Source: Bacteroidota bacterium (lineage in GTDB: Bacteria; Bacteroidota; Bacteroidia; Bacteroidales; VadinHA17). From it: a stretch of DNA of 16,320 nucleotides. The stretch is from assembly GCA_030642585.1 (NCBI GenBank), contig DAOWNN010000013.1:1-16320 (forward strand), read 5' to 3'. Position 1 is the stretch's first letter. The number at the start of each line of letters is the position of its first letter. Under the pieces are notes generated by a model. That model ran no database searches. It was not told the origin of the DNA and saw nothing but the letters and a program-made list of their open reading frames with translations. Shown here piece by piece: positions 6,571-13,649 of this stretch. The position numbers and the translations under genes were made by a program.

Positions 6571-7947
6571 ATGAGCACTAGAATATTTTTTTCAATTATG
6601 TTCATGTTGTTTGTTTTTAATCCTGAAGGATATACTCAGGAGAAAAAGACATGGACCTTGCAAGATTGTGTAAGCTATGCTTATGAGAATAATATCAGGA
6701 TTAAACAGCAGGGATTGAATACCAATCTCAATGAAAACACATTGAAGCAGTCAAAAATTAATCTTGCACCAAGTTTAAATGCCAGCGCATCGCATTCATA
6801 CACCCAGGGAAGATCATTGAACGAAGCAACCTATCTTTATACTACACAAGACCAGCAAGCTTCAAATTTCAATTTCAACTCCAGTGTCACTTTATTTAAT
6901 GGTCTGCAGCAGAAAAACACTATTAAGCTGAATGAGTATAACTTGTTTGCAAGTTTACAGGATATTGAAAAGTTAAAAAATGATATATCTGTAAATATTG
7001 CTCTTGCCTACCTTCAGATATTATTGAATAAAGAATTGCTCGAGGTTACAAATAACCAAATAGAGCTTACTAATCAGCAAATTACACGAACGGGGAAACT
7101 TGTTGATGCAGGGAGCCTTCCGGGAGGAGATCTCTTAGAGATTAATGCACAGGCTGCCAGGGAGGAAATGCAGTTTATTAGTAATCAAAACCAGTTGGAT
7201 ATTTCCTATCTTACACTTACCCAAATATTAGATCTTGATTCTACAGGAGGCTTTAGTATTGAGGTGCCCGATCTTTCCTCAATGATCGATGAAGAATACA
7301 TTATTTCACCTGTTGACCTGGTTTTTCGTGAGGCATTAAATGTTATGCCTGAAATAAAAGGTGCAGAGTACAGGCTGAAAAGTTCTGAGCAGGATTTGAA
7401 GATTGCAAAGGGAGCCAGATCTCCCAGGCTTTCTTTGAATGGCAGTTGGGGCACCGTATATTCAGATGCAAGATCAAGAATTTTTTTAGATCCGGGTACT
7501 GGTAATATTAGCCAGGAGTTTTATCCTTTCTGGGATCAGCTTAATGATAGCAGAAATTGGGGTGTTACTCTGGGGATGTCCATACCTATTTTTAATAGAT
7601 GGATGGTTAATACCGGCATCAATAATGCCAAGCTAAATATTGAGAATTTTCAGTATGAATTAAAAAACACCCAAAATCTTCTTTACAAAGAAATTCAGCA
7701 GGCATATGCAGATGCTACTGCAGCAATGAAGAAATTCAGGGCCAGTGAAAAAGCGGTTGCATCGATGAAAGAGGCATTTCGGTATACAGAACAGAAATTT
7801 AATGTTGGATTATTGAATTCTGTTGATTATAGCACTTCCAAGAACCTGTTAACACAAGCTCAATCAGAATTGCTGCAGGCTAAGTATGAATATGTTTTTT
7901 ATATTAATGTTCTTGAATTTTATAAGGGCAAACCAATTAAATTTTAA
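6571..7947 (+). CDS. TolC-family outer-membrane efflux/secretion channel
   Basis: A 458-residue outer membrane efflux protein (OEP family). Residues 1-22 are a Sec signal peptide ending near GYTQ. The mature protein begins KTWTLQDCVSYAYENNIRIK, the usual TolC-family N-terminal helix. The two pseudo-repeats are visible: helices and strands at about 28-210 (including LAPSLNASASHSYTQGRS and SVTLFNGLQQKN) and at about 245-450 (ARSPRLSLNGSWG, SIPIFNRWMVN, long coiled helices to EFYKGKP). The motif GLLNSVDYSTSKNLLTQAQ is typical of the last helix pair. It would form the trimeric outer-membrane channel of a tripartite exporter, with the adaptor encoded 17 bases downstream. Substrate is unknown. Length is normal for the family. 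The ATG at 6571 is fixed by the signal peptide. Confidence 0.93.
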   Translation: MSTRIFFSIMFMLFVFNPEGYTQEKKTWTLQDCVSYAYENNIRIKQQGLNTNLNENTLKQSKINLAPSLNASASHSYTQGRSLNEATYLYTTQDQQASNFNFNSSVTLFNGLQQKNTIKLNEYNLFASLQDIEKLKNDISVNIALAYLQILLNKELLEVTNNQIELTNQQITRTGKLVDAGSLPGGDLLEINAQAAREEMQFISNQNQLDISYLTLTQILDLDSTGGFSIEVPDLSSMIDEEYIISPVDLVFREALNVMPEIKGAEYRLKSSEQDLKIAKGARSPRLSLNGSWGTVYSDARSRIFLDPGTGNISQEFYPFWDQLNDSRNWGVTLGMSIPIFNRWMVNTGINNAKLNIENFQYELKNTQNLLYKEIQQAYADATAAMKKFRASEKAVASMKEAFRYTEQKFNVGLLNSVDYSTSKNLLTQAQSELLQAKYEYVFYINVLEFYKGKPIKF

Positions 7948-7964
7948 TTTTATTTTGAATAATA

Positions 7965-9254
7965 ATGGAGACAAATAAACTTCTCAAAATCATTGCCGGT
8001 ATCACGGTTGTATTATTGATCCTGGCATTTGCCGGAAAGAGGCTCGGGTGGTTTGGAAAAGCCGAAACAGTTAAAATTGCAGTTGAAAAAGGCGAATACC
8101 GGACTATTATTGAAACCATTAATGCAAACGGAAGAATTAACCCGGAAACAGAAATAAGAATCACTCCTGATGTTTCCGGTGAAATTATTGCATTATATAT
8201 CAAAGAGGGGCAGGAAGTAAAGGCAGGAACACTCCTGGCAAAAATTAAACCTGACATCTATATTTCTGCTAAAGACAGGGCTGAAGCCTCTCTTAGCTCT
8301 GCCAGAGCCAGGGTTGCCCAGGTGGAGGCAAGCTTCGTACAGGCAAAACTTGCTTATGAGAGGAGTAAGAAATTATGGGAACAACAGACCATATCCAAAG
8401 CTGAATTTGAGCAGGCGGAGGCATCTTATAAGATGGCACAGGCAGATGTTGAATCTGCCAATGCATCTGTTAGAAGTGCTAAAGCCTCTCTGAATGAAGC
8501 TTCAGAAAACTTATTTAAAACCACTTTATATGCTCCGATTGATGGCACAATCTATGGTTTGCAGGTTGAGATGGGAGAAAGGGTAGTTGGAACGGCTATG
8601 ATGTCAGGAACCGAAATGATGAGAATTGCCAATCTGAACAGGATGGAAGTAGTAGTAGAAGTGAATGAAAATGACATTGTGCGCGTGAGCTATCAGGATA
8701 CTGCAATTGTCGAGGTGGATGCATATATGGATTATGAATTTAAAGGGGTGGTTACTGAAATTGCAAACTCGGCTACTTCTACAGGAATAGCAGTGGACCA
8801 GGTTACAAGCTTTAATGTTAAAATACTTCTTCTGAGAAGTTCCTACGAAGATCTTATCACAACATCCAACAAAACTCCTTTCCGTCCCGGAATGTCGGCC
8901 ACTGTAGATATCAGAACAGAAACCCGTATCAATACACTTTGTATTCCCATCCAGGCTGTAACAACCAGGGCAGATACGGTAGAGTTTGAGGAGGGAGAGG
9001 ATGAAATTATTTCTTCTTTGGACCAGGATATAAAAGAAGTAATTTTTGTTGTTAATGAAGATGAAACCCTGGTATTGAAAAAAGAGGTTGAGACCGGCAT
9101 ACAGGATAAAAACTATATTGAAGTTTTGTCGGGGATGGATGAAAAGGGAAAAGTGGTTGTATCTCCATACAGCGCAATTTCAAAAAAATTAAATGACAGT
9201 TCACTTGTTGAGGTTGTGCTTAAAAAAGATCTTTTTAAGACCAAGAAAAAATAA
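7965..9254 (+). CDS. HlyD/MacA-type periplasmic adaptor (membrane fusion protein)
   Basis: A 429-residue membrane fusion protein. One N-terminal membrane anchor spans about residues 7-24. A split lipoyl domain follows: DVSGEIIALYIKEGQEVKAG at 69-88, closing at LYAPIDGTIYGL (188-199). Between them lies a long coiled-coil hairpin (about 100-183, rich in Ala, Glu and Lys). A beta-barrel comes next (about 225-320), with the family motif FRPGMSA at 306-312, and a membrane-proximal domain to the end. An acidic insertion (EFEEGEDEIISSLDQD, about 340-355) is unusual. It should link the TolC-type channel to an inner-membrane ABC or RND pump in the periplasm. No pump gene follows; tsaB starts 14 bases downstream, so this adaptor is an orphan here and must share a pump encoded elsewhere. 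Sequence is nearest to MacA-like adaptors, but the partner class is not certain. Confidence 0.92.
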   Translation: METNKLLKIIAGITVVLLILAFAGKRLGWFGKAETVKIAVEKGEYRTIIETINANGRINPETEIRITPDVSGEIIALYIKEGQEVKAGTLLAKIKPDIYISAKDRAEASLSSARARVAQVEASFVQAKLAYERSKKLWEQQTISKAEFEQAEASYKMAQADVESANASVRSAKASLNEASENLFKTTLYAPIDGTIYGLQVEMGERVVGTAMMSGTEMMRIANLNRMEVVVEVNENDIVRVSYQDTAIVEVDAYMDYEFKGVVTEIANSATSTGIAVDQVTSFNVKILLLRSSYEDLITTSNKTPFRPGMSATVDIRTETRINTLCIPIQAVTTRADTVEFEEGEDEIISSLDQDIKEVIFVVNEDETLVLKKEVETGIQDKNYIEVLSGMDEKGKVVVSPYSAISKKLNDSSLVEVVLKKDLFKTKKK

Positions 9255-9268
9255 TCACAGCTTATTGT

Positions 9269-9982
9269 ATGGCAAAGATTCTTCATATTGAAACAGCTAC
9301 ACCCACCTGCTCAGTTGCTCTTTCATACGGGAGAGAACTTGTTTCATTTAAGGAAAGTCATATTGATAAATCACATGCCAGTTTACTTACTGTTTTTATT
9401 GACGACTTGTTTAAGGAAACAGGTATTTCTGCAACAGAATTAGATGCGGTGTCGGTAAGTATGGGTCCTGGCTCATACACTGGTTTGAGAATTGGAGTAT
9501 CTGTGGCCAAAGGGCTTGCTTATGGTTTAGGAATTCCCATGCTTGCCGTTTCAACCCTAAAAGCTATGGCCCTTGGCTTTTTGAAAAGATTAGAAGTAGA
9601 AAAAAATGGAGATCATACGTTCCTGCTATGTCCAATGATTGACGCAAGGAGAATGGAGGTATATCTGGCAATGTATGACTCAAAGCTTGAAACGGTTCAG
9701 GATGTAAGCGCACTGATTGTTGATAAAAATTCATTTCTTAAAGAATTGAAAAACAGAAAGTTACATTTTTTTGGTTCAGGAGCTCAGAAATGTGAATCCG
9801 TAATCAATCATAAAAATGCTTTTTTCAATCATGATTATTTGAATTCTTCAAAAGATTTAATACCCCTGGCTTATAATCAGTTCAAAAGGAAGGAGTTTGT
9901 TGATACTGCTTATTTTGAACCTTATTATCTCAAAGATTTTATTGCCACTACTCCCAAGAATAAAATTTTAGGCTCCATTTAA
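9269..9982 (+). CDS. tsaB: TsaB, tRNA t6A37 threonylcarbamoyl-transfer complex subunit
   Basis: A 237-residue protein of the TsaB/YeaZ family, a catalytically inactive paralogue of TsaD. TsaB binds TsaD and TsaE and is needed to make N6-threonylcarbamoyladenosine at position 37 of ANN-decoding tRNAs, in the cytoplasm. The N-terminus ILHIETATPTCSVAL and the motif SMGPGSYTGLRIGVSVAKGL (about residues 69-88) are diagnostic, as is the HIDKSHASLL segment after the first strands. Length is close to that of the E. coli protein (about 231). It starts 14 bases after the adaptor gene, so it is probably transcribed with the exporter genes, with no obvious functional link. The C-terminal part is variable in this family and looks complete here (FEPYYLKDF near the end). 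Confidence 0.95.
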   Translation: MAKILHIETATPTCSVALSYGRELVSFKESHIDKSHASLLTVFIDDLFKETGISATELDAVSVSMGPGSYTGLRIGVSVAKGLAYGLGIPMLAVSTLKAMALGFLKRLEVEKNGDHTFLLCPMIDARRMEVYLAMYDSKLETVQDVSALIVDKNSFLKELKNRKLHFFGSGAQKCESVINHKNAFFNHDYLNSSKDLIPLAYNQFKRKEFVDTAYFEPYYLKDFIATTPKNKILGSI

Positions 9983-10033
9983 GAATTATTGTAACTTGCT
10001 GATGTAGGTATCGATTTATACTATTTAAAATCT

Positions 10034-10786
10034 ATGATATACAGGTTTTATATATTGGTTCTGTTCCTGATTCTCTTTTTATGCCCATTAACAATGTATG
10101 TGTCAGGGCAAAATGAAGACTTCAATCAAAAAGAGATCAGAGAATTACATTACTCGGTTTCTATTGGGGCTTTTAAAGTGGCCGAGGCCAGAGCCTTTAC
10201 AATAGATACCAGCGAGAATTGTGTATGCAGACTAAATGCGAACTTACAATCCACAGGGATTGGCAGGTTCTTCAGGAAGGTGGATTATCGTTTTGGAAGC
10301 TGCCTGGATATTCATACAGGTCTGCCACTTATGGCTTTCAGATATTTGAAAACCGGTAAGAATGTAACATACCATGAAACCCGTTATGATCGAACATTGA
10401 GAATAGATTCTACGGTTGCCTTTAGTGATTCTTCAGGAATACATGTAGTTGGTAAGAACACATACGATTTGGTCTCTGCTTATCTTCATTTCTGGCAAGA
10501 TTTCCACCCGGATCAGATACAGCCGGGAGAGAAAATTATTATCCCAACCTTTTTCTATTATGAGCCTTTTGATTTGGTTTTTACATATAGGGGAAAGGAG
10601 GAAATTAAAACAAAAAATGGTACTATAATTTGCCATAAATTTGTTCTAAGAACAGAAATAGGTCCATTCTTTAAGACAAACGAAGATATGATCATTTGGT
10701 TTTCAGATGATGAAAGATATCTACCTGTCAATGCCTATATGAATTTAAGAATTGGATCTTTAACAGGGAAATTGCTGAATTACTAA
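10034..10786 (+). CDS. DUF3108 domain protein, first of a tandem pair
   Basis: A 250-residue protein with an N-terminal hydrophobic signal segment (residues about 4-25, ending near YVSGQ), so it is probably periplasmic. From about residue 36 it matches the DUF3108 pattern: RELHYSVSIGAFKVAEARAF, a DIHTGLPL turn at about 92-99, a KNTYDLVSAYLHFW helix at about 141-154, and the C-terminal strands EDMIIWFSDDERYLPVNAYM followed by NLRIGSLTGKL. The function of DUF3108 is not established. The next gene is a clear paralogue with the same landmarks in order. It starts 51 bases after tsaB, possibly in the same transcript. The ATG at 10034 gives a proper signal peptide. Domain family is well supported, function unknown. 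Confidence 0.85.
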   Translation: MIYRFYILVLFLILFLCPLTMYVSGQNEDFNQKEIRELHYSVSIGAFKVAEARAFTIDTSENCVCRLNANLQSTGIGRFFRKVDYRFGSCLDIHTGLPLMAFRYLKTGKNVTYHETRYDRTLRIDSTVAFSDSSGIHVVGKNTYDLVSAYLHFWQDFHPDQIQPGEKIIIPTFFYYEPFDLVFTYRGKEEIKTKNGTIICHKFVLRTEIGPFFKTNEDMIIWFSDDERYLPVNAYMNLRIGSLTGKLLNY

Positions 10787-10913
10787 ATTAACAAGTCATA
10801 AATCTTCCAAGCTCCACCCACTTGCAACCATTCATCACGGTTAATAAGCTCGTATTTTAGAACAGAGTGGATTCAATTGGTAGATTGTTCCGAATTTCTT
10901 TTATTTTTGGCAT
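10783..10913 (-). pseudogene. Possible decayed coding remnant between the DUF3108 genes
   Basis: On the minus strand, the stretch ending at a TAG at 10783-10785 translates as LKYELINRDEWLQVGGAW followed by KIYDLLI and stop, which looks protein-like. The ending WKIYDLLI resembles the last strand of MlaC/Ttg2-type or SnoaL-like domains. Upstream in another frame an ATG at 10913 reads MPKIKEIRNNLPIESTLF then stop, so one frameshift would join the two into a protein of about 45 residues. The TAG overlaps the TAA of the upstream DUF3108 gene. This may be a fragment of a lost gene or chance; homology was not tested. Confidence 0.22.
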
Positions 10914-10943
10914 AATTAGTGTTTTACCAGAAGAAAAGAAGTT

Positions 10944-11726
10944 TTGAAAAAACCTATTCAAATACTAATACTGATTTTCATATATTGCTGTGGGGCTAAT
11001 AATATTATTCATGCTCAGGATGGGGATATTCCGGATTATGTTGGAGAAAACCTGGAATATTCAATTTTTTATAGTTTTATAAGGGCTGGTACTGCTACCA
11101 TGAGTTTCCAGGAAGATTCCCTTTCAGAGAATTATTATATCAAAATGGATTCAAAAACAGTAGGTGTGGCAAATACGCTTTACCGGATAAGGGATATTTA
11201 TGAATGTACTATGGACCCTCTGACAGGATATCCTCTTAAAGCTATTAGAAATGTCAGGGAAGGGCGCTATAGAGCATATAACGTGGTGGAATATGATCAT
11301 CACATCAGAGATGACTCCACTGTTGTTAATAGTCAGAAATCTGGAATAGTAGTTGTACCAAAAGAGATTTATGATATCTTATCAGCATTTTATTTATTAA
11401 GGAAGAAATGTATTTCAGGCACATTGCAAAAAGGAGATACAATTTCTATTAAAACATATTTTACAGATGAAGTATTTGATTTGAATATCAGGTATATAGG
11501 TAAGGAGAAAGTCAAAACAGAATTTGGGAAAATACAGTGCTATAAATTTAATCCTGTAACAGAAGTTGGCAGAGCCTTTGAAACAGAAGACGATATGTCT
11601 ATCTGGTTTACTGATGACCCTAATTTCCTGCCAGTAAAAGTTCGTATGAATCTGAGAGTTGGATCTGTTCGTGTTGAGTTGGTTGATTTTTCAGGTCTAA
11701 AGCATGAGTCATCTTTGAAACTATAA
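10944..11726 (+). CDS. DUF3108 domain protein, second of a tandem pair (TTG start)
   Basis: A 260-residue predicted periplasmic protein starting at TTG. Starting there gives a good signal peptide (MKKPIQILILIFIYC to about HAQ at residue 24), and a purine-rich AGAAGAAAAGAAG lies directly upstream. The first downstream ATG (about residue 53) would remove the signal and part of the domain. The DUF3108 body follows: GENLEYSIFYSFIRAGTATM, DPLTGYPLKA at 91-100, KEIYDILSAFYLL at about 140-152, and DDMSIWFTDDPNFLPVKVRM, then NLRVGSVRVELVDF. Its paralogue 157 bases upstream shows the same landmarks, but overall identity is modest, so the duplication is old. A terminator hairpin follows the stop, closing the transcript. 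Function is unknown. Confidence 0.85.
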   Translation: MKKPIQILILIFIYCCGANNIIHAQDGDIPDYVGENLEYSIFYSFIRAGTATMSFQEDSLSENYYIKMDSKTVGVANTLYRIRDIYECTMDPLTGYPLKAIRNVREGRYRAYNVVEYDHHIRDDSTVVNSQKSGIVVVPKEIYDILSAFYLLRKKCISGTLQKGDTISIKTYFTDEVFDLNIRYIGKEKVKTEFGKIQCYKFNPVTEVGRAFETEDDMSIWFTDDPNFLPVKVRMNLRVGSVRVELVDFSGLKHESSLKL

Positions 11727-11757
11727 AAATAAACTCCTGCTGGTTTCTCAAATTAAA

Positions 11758-11798
11758 GCAGAAAGCATCTAAATATATTAAGCTTTCTGCTATTTTTG
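11758..11798 (+). terminator. Hairpin terminator after the second DUF3108 gene
   Basis: GCAGAAAGC (11758-11766) pairs perfectly with GCTTTCTGC (11782-11790) around a 15-base AT-rich loop, and TATTTTTG follows. The 9-base stem starts 32 bases after the stop codon. The T-run is only five long and overlaps the -7 box of the next gene. Confidence 0.65.
11791..11798 (+). promoter_or_regulatory. Candidate -7 box for the efp gene
   Basis: TATTTTTG is a full match to TAnnTTTG and sits 31 bases before the efp ATG, predicting a leader of about 25 nucleotides. The -33 position falls within the terminator loop and shows no TTTG, so the -7 element carries the call. Confidence 0.5.
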
Positions 11799-11829
11799 TA
11801 TCATCCAAGCATAAGCATAAATTTTTATT

Positions 11830-12399
11830 ATGGCATCAACATCAGACTTTAGGAATGGATTGTGTATTGAATTCAACAATGATTTATTTACCATAACACA
11901 ATTTCAACATGTAAAACCCGGAAAAGGGCCGGCTTTTGTTCGAACTAAGCTGAAAAGTTTAAAAACCGGTAAGGTTATTGACAACACTTTCTCTGCAGGT
12001 CATAAGGTTACTATTGCCAGGATTGAAAGACGACCTTATCAGTTTTTATATCAGGATGATTTGGGCTTTCATTTCATGCATAATGAGACTTTTGAGCAAA
12101 TAAATCTACCTGCAGACTTAATGCCATCTTCTGATTTTATGAAAGAGGGGCAGGATGTAGAGATTGTCTTTCATGCTGAAACAGAGACAGCCCTTTCTTG
12201 TAATCTGCCACCGTTTGTAATTTTGGAAGTCACTTATTCCGAACCTGGAGTTAAGGGAGATACCTCCTCATCTACTGCTCTAAAAGTTGCTGAATTAGAA
12301 ACAGGTGCTAAGCTTAATGTTCCTTTATTTATTAATACCGGAGATAAAATAAAGGTAGATACGAGAGATAATTCATACTCTGAACGAGTGAAACAATAG
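11830..12399 (+). CDS. efp: Elongation factor P
   Basis: A 189-residue protein with the full EF-P layout. EF-P binds ribosomes stalled between the P and E sites and promotes peptide bond formation at polyproline stretches. The KOW-like N-terminal domain carries KPGKGPAF, with Lys32 at the tip position corresponding to the modified lysine of E. coli (Lys34). An OB domain follows (RIERRPYQFLYQDDLGFHFM, then NLPPFVILEVTYSEPGVKGD), and the C-terminal OB domain ends GDKIKVDTRDNSYSERVK, the family signature. Length is normal (about 185-190). No modification enzyme gene (EpmA, EarP or YmfI type) is in the window. It has its own candidate promoter, and the phosphatase gene begins 11 bases after its stop, so the two are likely co-transcribed. 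Confidence 0.97.
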   Translation: MASTSDFRNGLCIEFNNDLFTITQFQHVKPGKGPAFVRTKLKSLKTGKVIDNTFSAGHKVTIARIERRPYQFLYQDDLGFHFMHNETFEQINLPADLMPSSDFMKEGQDVEIVFHAETETALSCNLPPFVILEVTYSEPGVKGDTSSSTALKVAELETGAKLNVPLFINTGDKIKVDTRDNSYSERVKQ

Positions 12400-12410
12400 A
12401 AATTTCCAAG

Positions 12411-13643
12411 ATGTCAGATAAAGCATCCATCAATCGACTAAAGCTGACTAAATTTAAACTGAATGCCCTGTTGAATATTACGCAGGCAATTAATGACAAT
12501 TTGTCTACGGGGGACCTTTTAATCAAGGCTGAAAATATTCTTTGTCAGGATTTGAATATTGGGAAGCTTGTGATTTTTATGAATTCAGGGGGCTGGGAAT
12601 GTATTCTTGAATCAGGATGTCTTGCAGGAAGTTGTGCAAACATAATTGTGGAAGAAGTTTTATTACCTCATTCAGAGATAAGCTTTATTACCTCATCTGA
12701 AGAAGAAAGCCTGAAAGGATTTGATATCATTATTCCTGTTTATAATAACAATGCCCCACTTGCATTTGTTATCATTGGCGATATTGATGAAGAAGGAACG
12801 GGTGTTAGTCCGGTACTTAAGCATCTGAATTTTATTCAAACTCTATCGAATATTATTGTTGTTGCTATTGAAAATATAAGACTGTTTGAGGATAGCCTGA
12901 AACAGGAAGCTCTAAAAAAAGAGCTTGAACTTGCCTCGAAGATGCAATCTATGTTAATTCCCGATAGCGAAACACTTCCCCGGAGTAAATATTATCAAAT
13001 TACCGGATTTTATCTTCCACATTATGAAGTGGGAGGAGATTATTATGACTGTATTCAACTGAACAAGCATGAATTAGGCTTTTGTATGGCCGATGTTTCA
13101 GGAAAAGGAATATCAGCAGCTTTGCTTATGGCAAATTTCCAGGCTACTTTAAGAGCCTTGTTTACTGACGAAATAATGTTAGATGATCTTGCAAGGAAGC
13201 TTAACAAACAAGTGATAGAAACTGCACATGGTGAGAAATTTATTACAATTTTTATTGGAAAGTACAATACCAAAACACAGGTACTTGAGTATTTAAATGC
13301 TGCCCATAATGCCCCGGTTTTTTATGAGATGAAATCAAATCGTGTGATGAAATTTGAGAGCAGTTGTGTGGGGATAGGAATGTTGGATGAAATTCCAAGT
13401 ATCAGCACGGGATCATATAAAATAAGTGAAGAGTCAAAAATTATTTGTTACACCGATGGTCTTTCTGAATTGCCAGATAAGAAAGGAAAAGAAATTGGAA
13501 CAAGAGGGATTGAAAAATGCATAAAGAATGACAAAAGCATCTCCAGTAACATTCAATTTCTGATACAGAGCGAAAAGATTAAAAGTGGGAACAACAGACT
13601 ATTTGACGATGTTTCTATTTTAGGTTTGCAATTTATTGTTTAA
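12411..13643 (+). CDS. GAF-SpoIIE (RsbU-like) PPM-family serine/threonine phosphatase
   Basis: A 410-residue soluble signalling protein. Residues about 15-157 form a GAF-like sensor domain, a short coiled-coil linker follows (about 158-182, KQEALKKELELASKMQSML), and residues about 190-410 form a SpoIIE/RsbU-type PP2C domain. Metal-binding and catalytic acidic motifs are present: VGGDYYD (207-213), MADVSGKG (226-233), CYTDGLSE (346-353) and FDDVSIL (398-404). Such enzymes dephosphorylate anti-sigma-factor antagonists or other phosphoserine proteins in response to a signal sensed by the N-terminal domain. No STAS antagonist, HPK-type kinase or sigma factor gene is adjacent, so the partner is unknown. 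It starts 11 bases after efp. Its stop is 6 bases from the end of the convergent O-antigen ligase gene, with no room for a terminator. Confidence 0.92.
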   Translation: MSDKASINRLKLTKFKLNALLNITQAINDNLSTGDLLIKAENILCQDLNIGKLVIFMNSGGWECILESGCLAGSCANIIVEEVLLPHSEISFITSSEEESLKGFDIIIPVYNNNAPLAFVIIGDIDEEGTGVSPVLKHLNFIQTLSNIIVVAIENIRLFEDSLKQEALKKELELASKMQSMLIPDSETLPRSKYYQITGFYLPHYEVGGDYYDCIQLNKHELGFCMADVSGKGISAALLMANFQATLRALFTDEIMLDDLARKLNKQVIETAHGEKFITIFIGKYNTKTQVLEYLNAAHNAPVFYEMKSNRVMKFESSCVGIGMLDEIPSISTGSYKISEESKIICYTDGLSELPDKKGKEIGTRGIEKCIKNDKSISSNIQFLIQSEKIKSGNNRLFDDVSILGLQFIV

Positions 13644-13649
13644 AATATT

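Noticed and set aside
10944..11015. Lipoprotein signal in the second DUF3108 protein (Cys15/Cys16)
   Set aside because: The residues before the cysteines (IFIYCC) do not fit a lipobox; an ordinary signal peptide ending near HAQ fits better.
13644..13649. Shared terminator between the convergent phosphatase and ligase genes
   Set aside because: The gap is only 6 bases and no strong inverted repeat with a T-run was seen around it.
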